The notes below the pieces were generated by a model that saw only the letters and a list, made by a program, of their open reading frames with translations, was not told where the DNA came from and searched no databases. Both the position numbers and the translations under genes were made by a program. 64,000 nucleotides of DNA from Brumimicrobium sp041655765 (GTDB taxonomy: Bacteria; Bacteroidota; Bacteroidia; Flavobacteriales_D; Crocinitomicaceae): positions 20,236 through 84,235 of the forward strand of contig JBBAEU010000011.1 of assembly GCA_041655765.1 (NCBI GenBank). The letters run 5' to 3'. Shown in pieces: positions 29,206-36,620 of this stretch (its first letter is position 1; every line of letters starts with the position of its first letter).

Positions 29206-29919
29206 TTAACCAATTAATTCTAAAGTTTGCTTGCAAGCACTTTGTTCCGCCATTTTCTTTGTATTTCCTTTACCTCTTCCATGAGGAATGGAATTGAGTA
29301 AAACCTCAACTTCATAGTTCCATTCACCTTTAATGAGTTCTTCACGCATTAAATTAAATTCGATGTTGATTTTATTTCTTTGAGCCCAAATGTATAGTTG
29401 GCTTTTAAAGTCGATTTCATTTTCTAAAACATCTTGAATGTTTAGGTAATTACGCAAAATAGAATGTGTTATAGACTTTTTAACTGTCTTGAATCCACCA
29501 TCTAAATATATTGCACCAATAAGAGATTCTAAGGCATTTCCCTCTAAAGAATGAACATTAATTCCCCTTCCTTTTTGGAAATAAATATTTTTACCAATTT
29601 CCATTTTTTTTGCCACCATGGAAAGTGTTTTACGACTAACGAGTTTAGATTTTACTTTAGTGAGGTAGCCTTCGTTTTTATCTGGGAATTTCTCATACAA
29701 GATATCTGCAATAACAGCATCAAGTATTGTGTCACCCAAAAATTCAAGTCTTTCATTTGATTCAAGTCCCTTAGAGACATTAGAAATGGATTTATGAGTA
29801 AGTGCGGTTTTAAAAATTTTCAGATTTTTAGGTCTATACCCAAACTTTTTAATTAGAAATTTTATAAGTTGTAGTTCATTTTTATTTTTTGGGCGAGATT
29901 GAAATGAAAACCATCTCAT
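29206..29919 (-). CDS. rnc: Ribonuclease III
   Basis: 237 residues. The endonuclease domain has the signature NERLEFLGDTILD (55-67) and EGNALESLIGAIYLDGG with the Mg2+-binding acidic residues; a dsRNA-binding domain follows (about 165-236, ending GKGNTKKMAEQSACKQTLEL). It cleaves double-stranded RNA, including rRNA precursors. It is last of the acpP-fabF-rnc operon, six bases after fabF, a classical bacterial arrangement. Confidence 0.96.
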   Translation of the reverse strand: MRWFSFQSRPKNKNELQLIKFLIKKFGYRPKNLKIFKTALTHKSISNVSKGLESNERLEFLGDTILDAVIADILYEKFPDKNEGYLTKVKSKLVSRKTLSMVAKKMEIGKNIYFQKGRGINVHSLEGNALESLIGAIYLDGGFKTVKKSITHSILRNYLNIQDVLENEIDFKSQLYIWAQRNKINIEFNLMREELIKGEWNYEVEVLLNSIPHGRGKGNTKKMAEQSACKQTLELIG

Positions 29920-29925
29920 TTTTAT

Positions 29926-31179
29926 TTATTCTTTAAACTTTTTAAAGATTGCCGATGTGTTGTGACCACCAAACCCAAAAGTATTTGATAAAGCCACATC
30001 AACAACTCTTTTTTGCGGTTTATTAAATGTAAAATTGAGTTTATTATCTAACTCTTCGTCATCAGTAAAGTGGTTGATAGTTGGGGGAACGATGTTGTTT
30101 TGAACTGCTAAAATGCAAGCAATTGCCTCAATTGCTCCAGCGGCACCCAAAAGGTGACCCGTCATCGACTTTGTTGAGGAAATGTTTAAATTATATGCAT
30201 GTTCACCAAAAACTTCTTTGATTGCTTTTGTTTCTGCGACATCACCAAGCGGCGTTGATGTTCCGTGTACATTTACATAATCTACATCGTCTGGTTTCAA
30301 TTCAGCATCTTTCAACGCTTCTATCATCACATTTCTTGCTCCAATCCCTTCAGGATGCGGGGCTGTAATATGATATGCGTCCGAAGACATTCCCACTCCA
30401 GCTACTTCTGCGTAGATTTTAGCACCACGCTTTATTGCGTGCTCATATTCTTCAAGAATTAACGCTCCAGCTCCTTCTCCCAACACAAAACCATCTCTGT
30501 CTTTGTCAAACGGACGAGAAGCGGTTTGTGGCGAATCGTTTCTTGTTGAAAGCGCGCGCATTGCTGTAAAACCACCCACTCCCATTTGAGTTACTGCTGC
30601 TTCAGACCCACCAGTAACAATTGCATCAGCTTTTCCTAATCGGATAATATTGAATGCATCGATAATGGCATTTGTAGAAGAAGCGCAAGCAGAAACGGTA
30701 ACGTAGTTTGGACCACGCAATCCATATTGGATAGAAATGTGTCCTGCAGCAATATCAGCAATCATTTTAGGGATAAAGAAAGGATTTATTTTTGGAGAAC
30801 CATCTCCTTTAAGAAACCCTTCTGTTTCATCCTGAAATGTTTTGATTCCACCAATTCCCGAGCCCCAAATCACCCCAATTCGGTCGCGGTCTGGATTTGA
30901 CTCTAGTAATTTAGAATCAGCCATGGCTTCCATTGAAGAAACCATGGCGTATTGAGAAAAGTTATCTAATTTTCTTGCTTCCTTTTTATCTAGAAAGTCA
31001 AGGGCATTAAAATTTTTTAATTCACACGCAAACTGTGTTCTAAACAACGATGCGTCAAAATGGGTGATAGGCGCAGCACCACTCTTTCCCGAGATTAGTC
31101 CATCCCAATATTCACTAATCGTATTTCCGATTGGCGTTAGTGCTCCTAATCCTGTTACAACAACCCGTTTTAACTCCAT
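29926..31179 (-). CDS. fabF: 3-oxoacyl-ACP synthase II
   Basis: A 417-residue condensing enzyme that elongates acyl-ACP with malonyl-ACP in type II fatty-acid synthesis. The Cys-His-His triad is complete: C165 (TVSACASS), H305 (VNVHGTSTPLGD) and H342 (KSMTGHLLGAAG). The lysine in TKSMTG and the C-terminal FGFGGHN gate loop are also present. It lies 33 bases after acpP in the same operon. Confidence 0.97.
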   Translation of the reverse strand: MELKRVVVTGLGALTPIGNTISEYWDGLISGKSGAAPITHFDASLFRTQFACELKNFNALDFLDKKEARKLDNFSQYAMVSSMEAMADSKLLESNPDRDRIGVIWGSGIGGIKTFQDETEGFLKGDGSPKINPFFIPKMIADIAAGHISIQYGLRGPNYVTVSACASSTNAIIDAFNIIRLGKADAIVTGGSEAAVTQMGVGGFTAMRALSTRNDSPQTASRPFDKDRDGFVLGEGAGALILEEYEHAIKRGAKIYAEVAGVGMSSDAYHITAPHPEGIGARNVMIEALKDAELKPDDVDYVNVHGTSTPLGDVAETKAIKEVFGEHAYNLNISSTKSMTGHLLGAAGAIEAIACILAVQNNIVPPTINHFTDDEELDNKLNFTFNKPQKRVVDVALSNTFGFGGHNTSAIFKKFKE

Positions 31180-31212
31180 AAGGTTTATCTAAATCAAAGT
31201 TTGCTTTAAATT

Positions 31213-31449
31213 TTACTTAGCGTTTTCTTCAATATAAGCAACTGCTTGACCTACTGTTTGAATGTTTTCAGCTTGGTCGTCTGGAATTGCAATGTTGAAT
31301 TCTTTTTCAAACTCCATAATCAACTCAACTGTGTCTAGAGAGTCAGCTCCTAGATCATTTGTGAATGAAGATTCTGTTGTAACTTCATCTTCTTCTACAC
31401 CTAATTTATCAATAATAATTGATACAACTCTTGATTTAATATCAGACAT
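31213..31449 (-). CDS. acpP: Acyl carrier protein
   Basis: A 78-residue acidic protein whose phosphopantetheine arm is attached to S37 in the DLGADSLDTVEL motif. It carries growing acyl chains for FabF and other fatty-acid and lipid A enzymes. It is first in the acpP-fabF-rnc operon. The upstream AT-rich gap (31450-31656) is shared with divergent engB; no exact minus-strand TAnnTTTG box is visible there. Confidence 0.97.
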   Translation of the reverse strand: MSDIKSRVVSIIIDKLGVEEDEVTTESSFTNDLGADSLDTVELIMEFEKEFNIAIPDDQAENIQTVGQAVAYIEENAK

Positions 31450-31656
31450 TTTCCTATTTTTTTAAGGTTATTTAGTTTGCAAAGAAATAGTTTATGTTTT
31501 AAATTTCAAAATTAAAACACAAAATATTGCATTTTTAAACTATTATTCATTCATTATCAGTTAATTAAGATGACGAGTTTTGCAACTCTCTTTATATTAA
31601 AAGATTGCTTAAAGATAATAAAAATTTAATATATTTCATTTTAACGACTAAAAAAA

Positions 31657-31664
31657 TAACTTTG
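31657..31664 (+). promoter_or_regulatory. -7 box (TAACTTTG) for engB
   Basis: An exact TAnnTTTG match ending 14 bases before the engB ATG. Confidence 0.55.
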
Positions 31665-31678
31665 TATAAAAATTTATA

Positions 31679-32275
31679 ATGATTATAAAGTCGGCGCAAT
31701 TTGTTATAAGTAACACAGATATAGATAAATGTCCTGCACCAAATATGCCTGAGTATGCCTTTATCGGTCGTTCCAATGTTGGGAAATCTTCCTTGATAAA
31801 CGCTATGACAAATAATAAAAATTTAGCAAAAACTTCTGGGCGACCAGGAAAAACCCAGTTAATAAATCATTTTCTTATTAATAAAGAGTGGTATTTGGTG
31901 GATTTACCTGGATATGGTTACGCAAAATCTTCTAAATCGGATAGACGTGATTGGGCAAATTTCATCAATGACTATCTTACCCAACGGGAGAATTTGATGA
32001 ATTTGTTTGTTTTATTAGACAGCCGACTTGAACCGCAAAAGTTAGATATTGAGTTTATGGAGTTTTGCGCCACCAACGCCATTCCTTTTTCTATGGTTTT
32101 TACCAAAATTGATAAATTGACGAAAAATAAATTGGAAAGCAACATCGCTCATTATAAAAAAGTAATGTTAGAGTCGTGGGAAGAGTTGCCTCAAATATTT
32201 TTAACTTCTAGCACATCAAAAGAAGGAACAAATGATTTGTTAAAGTATATAGAAAGTATAAACAAGATGTTTTAA
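31679..32275 (+). CDS. engB: Ribosome biogenesis GTPase EngB/YsxC
   Basis: A 198-residue TRAFAC GTPase needed for 50S subunit assembly. G1 is GRSNVGKSS (30-38), G2 lies in the TSGRPGKTQ region, G3 is DLPGYGYAK, G4 is TKID, and the C-terminal TSSTSKEG is G5-like. Length is normal. The last 25 bases of the gene are part of a 51-bp sequence repeated 4.3 kb downstream, where an inserted segment ends. Confidence 0.95.
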   Translation: MIIKSAQFVISNTDIDKCPAPNMPEYAFIGRSNVGKSSLINAMTNNKNLAKTSGRPGKTQLINHFLINKEWYLVDLPGYGYAKSSKSDRRDWANFINDYLTQRENLMNLFVLLDSRLEPQKLDIEFMEFCATNAIPFSMVFTKIDKLTKNKLESNIAHYKKVMLESWEELPQIFLTSSTSKEGTNDLLKYIESINKMF

Positions 32276-32301
32276 CTCAATGATTAAAACGGACTTTATT
32301 T
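32251..32301 (+). repeat. Outer direct repeat A, left copy (engB 3' end)
   Basis: A 51-bp sequence covering the last engB codons and the following bases. It recurs identically at 36570-36620. The gene-end location and the convergent SUFU stop just beyond the right copy suggest it was once the whole engB-SUFU junction. Confidence 0.9.
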
Positions 32302-32326
32302 CTTGACTTCTGCGTTTTGATTTTAC

Positions 32327-32406
32327 AATGTGCGTCCTTGAGAATTAAGTTAATGAAAATTGGACGTTAATTTTTTAAATTATTGGTTTAATCAAAACGG
32401 TTTTTT
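32327..32406 (+). repeat. Inner direct repeat B, left copy
   Basis: 80 bp, AT-rich, starting AATGTGCGTCCTTGAGAATT; it recurs at 36460-36539 with two differences. It ends two bases before the stop of the CxxC lipoprotein gene (minus strand). Confidence 0.9.
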
Positions 32407-32408
32407 AA

Positions 32409-32870
32409 CTAATCGCCATAATTAACTCTTGTGTAATTATTGTTACCTTTTTGATATTCAATGATATTAGAGCTGCGCAAATGATATTCGTCCCAGTAAG
32501 CATTCTCCAAATACACCCAGTTAATTGAAGGAAATCCTTTTAAATATGAATGATATACAATTGAATCGTTGAAAAATAAGGTTAAACTTTTATTTTGATT
32601 TAGATTTTCAAAGTAATCTATAATTTTGCTGTCTGAGCATCTGGCACAAGTTGAATAATCAATAAAAGTAAAGTACTCAGAGTCATCATACATGGAAAGA
32701 AAATCTGAAACTCTTAAATCAAAAGAATCTTTATAGAAATATCCTATTTTAGAGTAAGGTGTCGTTGAGTTGGGATTTTCTTTTCTATTACAAAAAGTTA
32801 ATAATAATAAGATAAATCCAAGCAATATGCTTCTACCGATACTTAACACTGTATATTTTAATTTTATCAT
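32409..32870 (-). CDS. Small lipoprotein with CxxC motif
   Basis: 153 residues. A membrane-directed N-terminus ends LLLTFC (Cys27), an acceptable Bacteroidota lipobox. The mature part has a beta strand leading into C75-A-R-C78 (FIDYSTCARCSD) followed by a helix, the layout of a thioredoxin-like redox site, but it is too short and divergent for a confident family call. Its first 38 bases overlap the 3' end of the preceding lipoprotein gene, so translation is likely coupled. It is last of three lipoprotein genes in the island. Confidence 0.65.
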   Translation of the reverse strand: MIKLKYTVLSIGRSILLGFILLLLTFCNRKENPNSTTPYSKIGYFYKDSFDLRVSDFLSMYDDSEYFTFIDYSTCARCSDSKIIDYFENLNQNKSLTLFFNDSIVYHSYLKGFPSINWVYLENAYWDEYHLRSSNIIEYQKGNNNYTRVNYGD

Positions 32871-33906
32871 CTTTTGCTTTTAAATGTAATAAACCATGTT
32901 TTATACTTCCAAATAATGAAAGGTTTTTGTTGAGCATAGTTTCGCCAATATAATTCCATTCATTATCATATAAGATTATTGTATTATCTAATCTTTCTTC
33001 TTCTTTGTTAAAATCAAAATATTGCCTAACCAGAATGTTTTGATTTGGAATAAAGGTTGAAAAGCCGTAAAATGGCATGTCAGAATTAAAATTATCAAAT
33101 ACTTCCTGCTGAAGTTTGTCTATTTCCGTGTATGGTATGTGCTGAAATTCGTGCGATTTATTCGTTCCAAAAAAGACGGTTTTTAAATGTACGCCGTGCA
33201 AATCATATATGTATGCGGAGTCATTATATGGAAATGTCACTATTTGAAGGTTATCATCCGTAAAAAATCTATCTGGAATAAAATTAAAACCGTAGCAGTG
33301 ATTTTTATACTCAGCAGGATACTTTGTATTGATAAATTGAGTTTTTGTAGAATTTAGATCTACGGCAACTTGAAAAGGATGTGTATAAAATTCTTTATTT
33401 GCATAAGTCCCGTCTATATTTGGGAAAAACTCTACGTATAGTTTTTCATTAATAATATATGGATAAAACGAAAAAGGTTTTAAGTTGGTAATAAAACCAA
33501 TATCACCAACATCAATTTTTATGTTTTTAAGCAATTTACTTTCAAAAGTATAAGAATTTAATTCTTCATTCATGAATAGGTATATTTTTTCATCAATCTC
33601 ATCAACGAAGTAAGCTTCAAAAAAATCTCCTTTTGGAATATCAAGAATTTTATCAATTTTAAAAGTGTTTAAGCTGATTCTGAATATTTGTAATTTATCA
33701 GCATTACCCATATTGTTGGTGCAATATAAATAATTAGAGTTTGGATATTGAATAGCTAATGATAAGTCAACATCGCCTCTATTTATAGAGTCAATTTCAT
33801 TTAGTTTTATTTCTATTTTGTTTATTTGATGCGAGGTATTTGAGTTGTTCCTGCAACCAGTATTAATTGAAATAACAACTACTAAAAATAAGACAAGGTT
33901 TTTCAT
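32833..33906 (-). CDS. Large lipoprotein, probable beta-propeller (DUF4221-like)
   Basis: 357 residues. The signal peptide ends NTGC (Cys18). The mature protein shows repeating four-strand blocks (YLYCTNNMGNADKLQIFRI, KIYLFMNEELNSYTF, YIYDLHGVHLKTVFF, IILYDNEWNYIGETML) and resembles the Bacteroidota DUF4221/6-bladed propeller lipoproteins. It has no catalytic motif I can point to. It is the middle gene of the island module, preceded by a strong hairpin terminator and overlapping the CxxC gene. Confidence 0.65.
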   Translation of the reverse strand: MKNLVLFLVVVISINTGCRNNSNTSHQINKIEIKLNEIDSINRGDVDLSLAIQYPNSNYLYCTNNMGNADKLQIFRISLNTFKIDKILDIPKGDFFEAYFVDEIDEKIYLFMNEELNSYTFESKLLKNIKIDVGDIGFITNLKPFSFYPYIINEKLYVEFFPNIDGTYANKEFYTHPFQVAVDLNSTKTQFINTKYPAEYKNHCYGFNFIPDRFFTDDNLQIVTFPYNDSAYIYDLHGVHLKTVFFGTNKSHEFQHIPYTEIDKLQQEVFDNFNSDMPFYGFSTFIPNQNILVRQYFDFNKEEERLDNTIILYDNEWNYIGETMLNKNLSLFGSIKHGLLHLKAKDDKIKIYSVKYR

Positions 33907-33921
33907 TATTTAAAATTTAAG

Positions 33922-33952
33922 AGAAAAAGGAGATACGAATTCGTATCTCCTT
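33922..33952 (-). terminator. Perfect palindrome terminator inside the lipoprotein module
   Basis: Bases 33927-33952 form a perfect 26-base palindrome (AAGGAGATACGAA and its complement). Reading the minus strand, the stem is followed by TTTTTCTC. It lies eight bases after the stop of the cysteine-rich lipoprotein gene and 20 bases before the next ATG, so it should terminate or attenuate transcription between them. Confidence 0.8.
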
Positions 33953-33960
33953 AAATTAAT

Positions 33961-34359
33961 TCATTCTTTCACATCTTGAGAGTAATATCCTTGTTTCTCA
34001 AGAATCACTCTTGACTCGTCATTATTCCACACCTTGATAAATTCATCAGCTTTCATGCCTTCAGGCAACCTCTGTTCAGCAACAACTCTTATGGCTTCAC
34101 AAGCTGTTTCCTTTTTTCCACACTTTCCTTTTGGGGTGCCACATCTCTTACCCCAAAAAACATCTCCTTCTGAGTTCCTAATAAAACAAGCTATTTCACC
34201 ATAGCTAGGTCTTATGATTTTAAGTTCTTGATCATCGTTACTTGTTAAAATCATATTGTCATTAATTAACTCTGGATTTTGAATTTTATCTTTTTCACAT
34301 CCAATAGTTCCAACTCCTATTAATCCTAATAAAAGAATTCCATAAATTATTTTTCCCAT
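33961..34359 (-). CDS. Cysteine-rich lipoprotein
   Basis: 132 residues. The lipobox is GTIGC (Cys21). The mature part has four further cysteines, C58, C73, C80 and C87, in the compact segment CFIRNSEGDVFWGKRC to CGKKETAC, suggesting two disulfides in the periplasm or on the surface. The C-terminus is helical and charged. No family is recognised. It is the first gene of the island's three-lipoprotein module; a strong terminator separates it from the next gene, so it is probably made in excess of the other two. Confidence 0.65.
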   Translation of the reverse strand: MGKIIYGILLLGLIGVGTIGCEKDKIQNPELINDNMILTSNDDQELKIIRPSYGEIACFIRNSEGDVFWGKRCGTPKGKCGKKETACEAIRVVAEQRLPEGMKADEFIKVWNNDESRVILEKQGYYSQDVKE

Positions 34360-34657
34360 TTTATTTGTAATTTTAAGTTTTAAAATTTACCCTAAGGCAC
34401 TAAGTATGCATGTTATCTTCGAATTTATCTATAGATTTTTAAGTCTTCTCCTTTCATAAATATTGTTCCAAAAGCTGGATTAACCTGACCTTTTTGCTAT
34501 TTTATTATTAGTCAATAACACTTTTAGACCTTTAAAAAGAATGTGTTTCACCACAATTCTTTAATTAAAATCAAGCCCCTAAGTTAATAAAAAAAAATCA
34601 AATTCTGAGATATTTTCTATCATTTCTACCAAAAAAAATCTATTCTTTTATAAAAGG
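34360..34657. other. AT-rich gap upstream of the lipoprotein module
   Basis: Nothing coding is seen. It should contain the promoter of the cysteine-rich lipoprotein gene; the nearest candidate on the minus strand is TAAATTTT, a 7 of 8 match. The last seven bases (34651-34657, TAAAAGG) are the target duplication of the adjacent IS. Confidence 0.5.
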
Positions 34658-36043
34658 TCACAGCCGTCCGAAAGTTTTAAAAAATCGGTTGCGTCCGGGC
34701 TTAAACCATTGATTTACAGCCTTAAAACTATTTGTGTGCTGAAATTATCTCTGTCAAAAAGTGTTTTTTCAGGTGGTTTTTTAACTTTCTTTACGATTGG
34801 TTTGAGTTCGTTGCAGACATAATTCAAGGTCAGATAATGCATCAGACAGACCCTGATTTTCTCGCAAAAATTACTAAAAGCTGGTTTTCCCGTGCAATAA
34901 CATCTTTTAATCAGTTCCAACAACAGATAGCATATCAAAGCTACGTAAATCTGAGACTTCACGGCATTTTTACTTGTTCCCAGAAAGGTTTTTATCTGTA
35001 AATTTTGTTTCATTGCTTTGAAAAACAATTCGATGTCCCAACGCTTTTTGTATAAATCAGCTGTGGTTCTTGCTTCCCAATCAAGATTATTAGTGATGAT
35101 TTCGATTGTTTTGTTTTCATCTTCTTTGTAAACGTGTACCAAACGCAATCTTTTCTTGTGAATACCTGTTTTTTCTGCCCTTTTGGAAGTAAGTTCGATA
35201 ATCTCATCTTTGAGAATATCTTGGTCTTTTTCATCGGGAAGTTCCTTTTCTTCCAAGGTGCGATATACCGTACCTTCTTTGATACGGGTAACGAATGTAT
35301 TGTCTGCTTGGATTCTGCTCATCATCAATGAAAAATCAAAATAACCCCTATCCTCAACGATTATCGTGCCTTTATCGAATACATTGTTGAGCAATCCATA
35401 GCGGTCGTTAATCTTAGCTTCGCTGATGTTTACCATATCGGGAAGCCCTAACTGGTCGTCCCAAACTGTGTGGATTTTAAGCCCGCCCTTAGCTGTTCGG
35501 AACTTTGCCCAATTAAAAAGATTCAAACATAGACTAATCGTAGTACTGTCTATCAATTTGATATTATGGTTTTTGATTTCTTCGATAATGTGACTTTGAT
35601 GTTTGGATTTCAAGGTGTGTTTGTAGTAGCTCAAGAGCTTGTAATATAGACTCTCGAACACCTGATAATTCCGGTTTTTATTGCCATCACTCATTGTGGA
35701 TTTGGCAGGACTTTGACTTAATCCTACGTCGGATAAAAAGGTGCTACTAATTGATAATCCACAACTTATGTCGGAAAGCGTATAGCATTTGTTCAGCTGT
35801 CCGAACATTAAAGCTACCAATTGGTCGTAAGTCTTGTATTTAGAACAACCTTTGTCTGATTGGTGTCTGTGGATTTCAGATTTTAATAAATGAGTTGGAA
35901 TTAAATTTAAAATTTGACCAAGTAAAGGTTTATTTGTATTTTTGGAGCGCCTGAATAATGCCATATTTGAAAACTTGTGAGATTTTTTTCAAAGTAAAGC
36001 ATTTTCAGGCATTTTTTTTATAGCAAGTTTCGGATAGTTGTGA
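34658..36043 (-). mobile_element. IS4-type insertion sequence
   Basis: 1386 bp. The ends form an imperfect inverted repeat of about 20 bp: TCACAGCCGTCCGAAAGTTT at the left and, inverted, TCACAACTATCCGAAACTTG at the right (15 of 20 match). It is flanked by a 7-bp target duplication TAAAAGG at 34651-34657 and 36044-36050. One intact transposase gene fills it. The exact duplication and intact gene suggest a fairly recent insertion. Confidence 0.85.
34714..35964 (-). CDS. IS4 family transposase
   Basis: A 416-residue DDE transposase. A DUF4372-like N-terminal domain (about 10-75, RHQSDKGCSKYKTYDQLVAL) precedes the RNase H-fold catalytic domain with D in LIDSTTISL, D in VEDRGYFD and the IS4 YREK signature YKKRWDIELFFKAMK (Y-2-R-3-E-6-K). 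All are intact and there is no frameshift, so it is probably active. It carries out cut-and-paste or replicative movement of the surrounding 1.4-kb IS. Confidence 0.93.
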   Translation of the reverse strand: MALFRRSKNTNKPLLGQILNLIPTHLLKSEIHRHQSDKGCSKYKTYDQLVALMFGQLNKCYTLSDISCGLSISSTFLSDVGLSQSPAKSTMSDGNKNRNYQVFESLYYKLLSYYKHTLKSKHQSHIIEEIKNHNIKLIDSTTISLCLNLFNWAKFRTAKGGLKIHTVWDDQLGLPDMVNISEAKINDRYGLLNNVFDKGTIIVEDRGYFDFSLMMSRIQADNTFVTRIKEGTVYRTLEEKELPDEKDQDILKDEIIELTSKRAEKTGIHKKRLRLVHVYKEDENKTIEIITNNLDWEARTTADLYKKRWDIELFFKAMKQNLQIKTFLGTSKNAVKSQIYVALICYLLLELIKRCYCTGKPAFSNFCEKIRVCLMHYLTLNYVCNELKPIVKKVKKPPEKTLFDRDNFSTQIVLRL

Positions 36044-36343
36044 TAAAAGGTATGGAATAACTGTTAATATATCACTATCGTCCGACAAAACAACCGACTG
36101 AAAGGAGCTTGCGCTCTGCCTGATTAACTAAATTGATTTTAAACTGGTTTTTCTAAAGCATGAGCGTTTATTATTTTTAAATTATCCACTTTTTATTCAT
36201 TATTCTTTTCATTGTTTTTAATGTATTCATGAGCTCCCTGCGGTCGGTTGGCATTGCCCCAAAAAGTTCGTAACCGACTGAAAGGAGCTCACGAACACCA
36301 TAAAATTTTAATAAAAATGGTGAGTAAAAAGGTCTAGCACTTC
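36044..36343. other. Non-coding repeat-rich stretch after the IS
   Basis: No gene is visible. It contains an 18-bp direct repeat AACCGACTGAAAGGAGCT at 36092-36109 and 36272-36289. The second copy also pairs with an inverted partner at 36231-36249 (14 of 19 positions), giving a hairpin with a 22-base loop. The 15-mer ATCACTATCGTCCGA at 36071-36085 recurs at 40414-40428, in another gene-poor gap. Confidence 0.6.
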
Positions 36344-36459
36344 AAAACTTTTCTCGTTTCCGCTCCTAAAAACTGAAAGTTTCGGTGATTTCCTCCGCAA
36401 GCTGCGGAACTTCCTCAACTTTTTACAGTTTTTAGTTCGTTCCAACTTCTAAAAGTTTT
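36344..36459. repeat. Long nested inverted repeat (116 bp)
   Basis: Three pairs of complementary blocks are arranged around base 36401: AAAACTTTT (36344) with AAAAGTTTT (36451); CTAAAAACTG (36366) with CAGTTTTTAG (36426); CCGCA (36395) with TGCGG (36403). They are nested in register and would fold into one long interrupted hairpin that directly abuts repeat B. Whether it is transcribed is unknown. Confidence 0.65.
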
Positions 36460-36539
36460 AATGTGCGTCCTTGAGAATTAGGTTAATGATAATTGGACGT
36501 TAATTTTTTAAATTATTGGTTTAATCAAAACGGTTTTTT
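36460..36539 (+). repeat. Inner direct repeat B, right copy
   Basis: An 80-bp partner of 32327-32406, in the same orientation, with two mismatches. Confidence 0.9.
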
Positions 36540-36569
36540 TATTTTGAGCGTTAATCTGCGGAAGTCAGG

Positions 36570-36620
36570 AGAAAGTATAAACAAGATGTTTTAACTCAAT
36601 GATTAAAACGGACTTTATTT
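36570..36620 (+). repeat. Outer direct repeat A, right copy (engB-end remnant)
   Basis: Identical over 51 bp to 32251-32301. It includes a copy of the last engB codons without the gene, and its end overlaps the stop codon of the convergent SUFU gene. Confidence 0.9.

Larger units (their letters stand above)
32302..36569. mobile_element. Inserted accessory island between engB and SUFU gene
   Basis: About 4.27 kb lying between identical 51-bp direct repeats. Its extreme ends carry a 12-bp imperfect inverted repeat (CTTGACTTCTGC at 32302-32313 and GCGGAAGTCAGG at 36558-36569; 10 of 12 match when inverted). Just inside lie two 80-bp direct repeats differing at two bases. Contents: three lipoprotein genes, an IS4-type IS and a structured non-coding stretch. 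No integrase or transposase other than that of the IS is present, so the element looks non-autonomous or decayed. That it is a mobile unit is inferred from the repeats alone. Confidence 0.6.

Noticed and set aside
32251..36620. Repeat A as the target-site duplication of the IS4-type element
   Set aside because: The IS has its own 7-bp duplication directly at its ends and lies 2.3 kb away from the left A copy.
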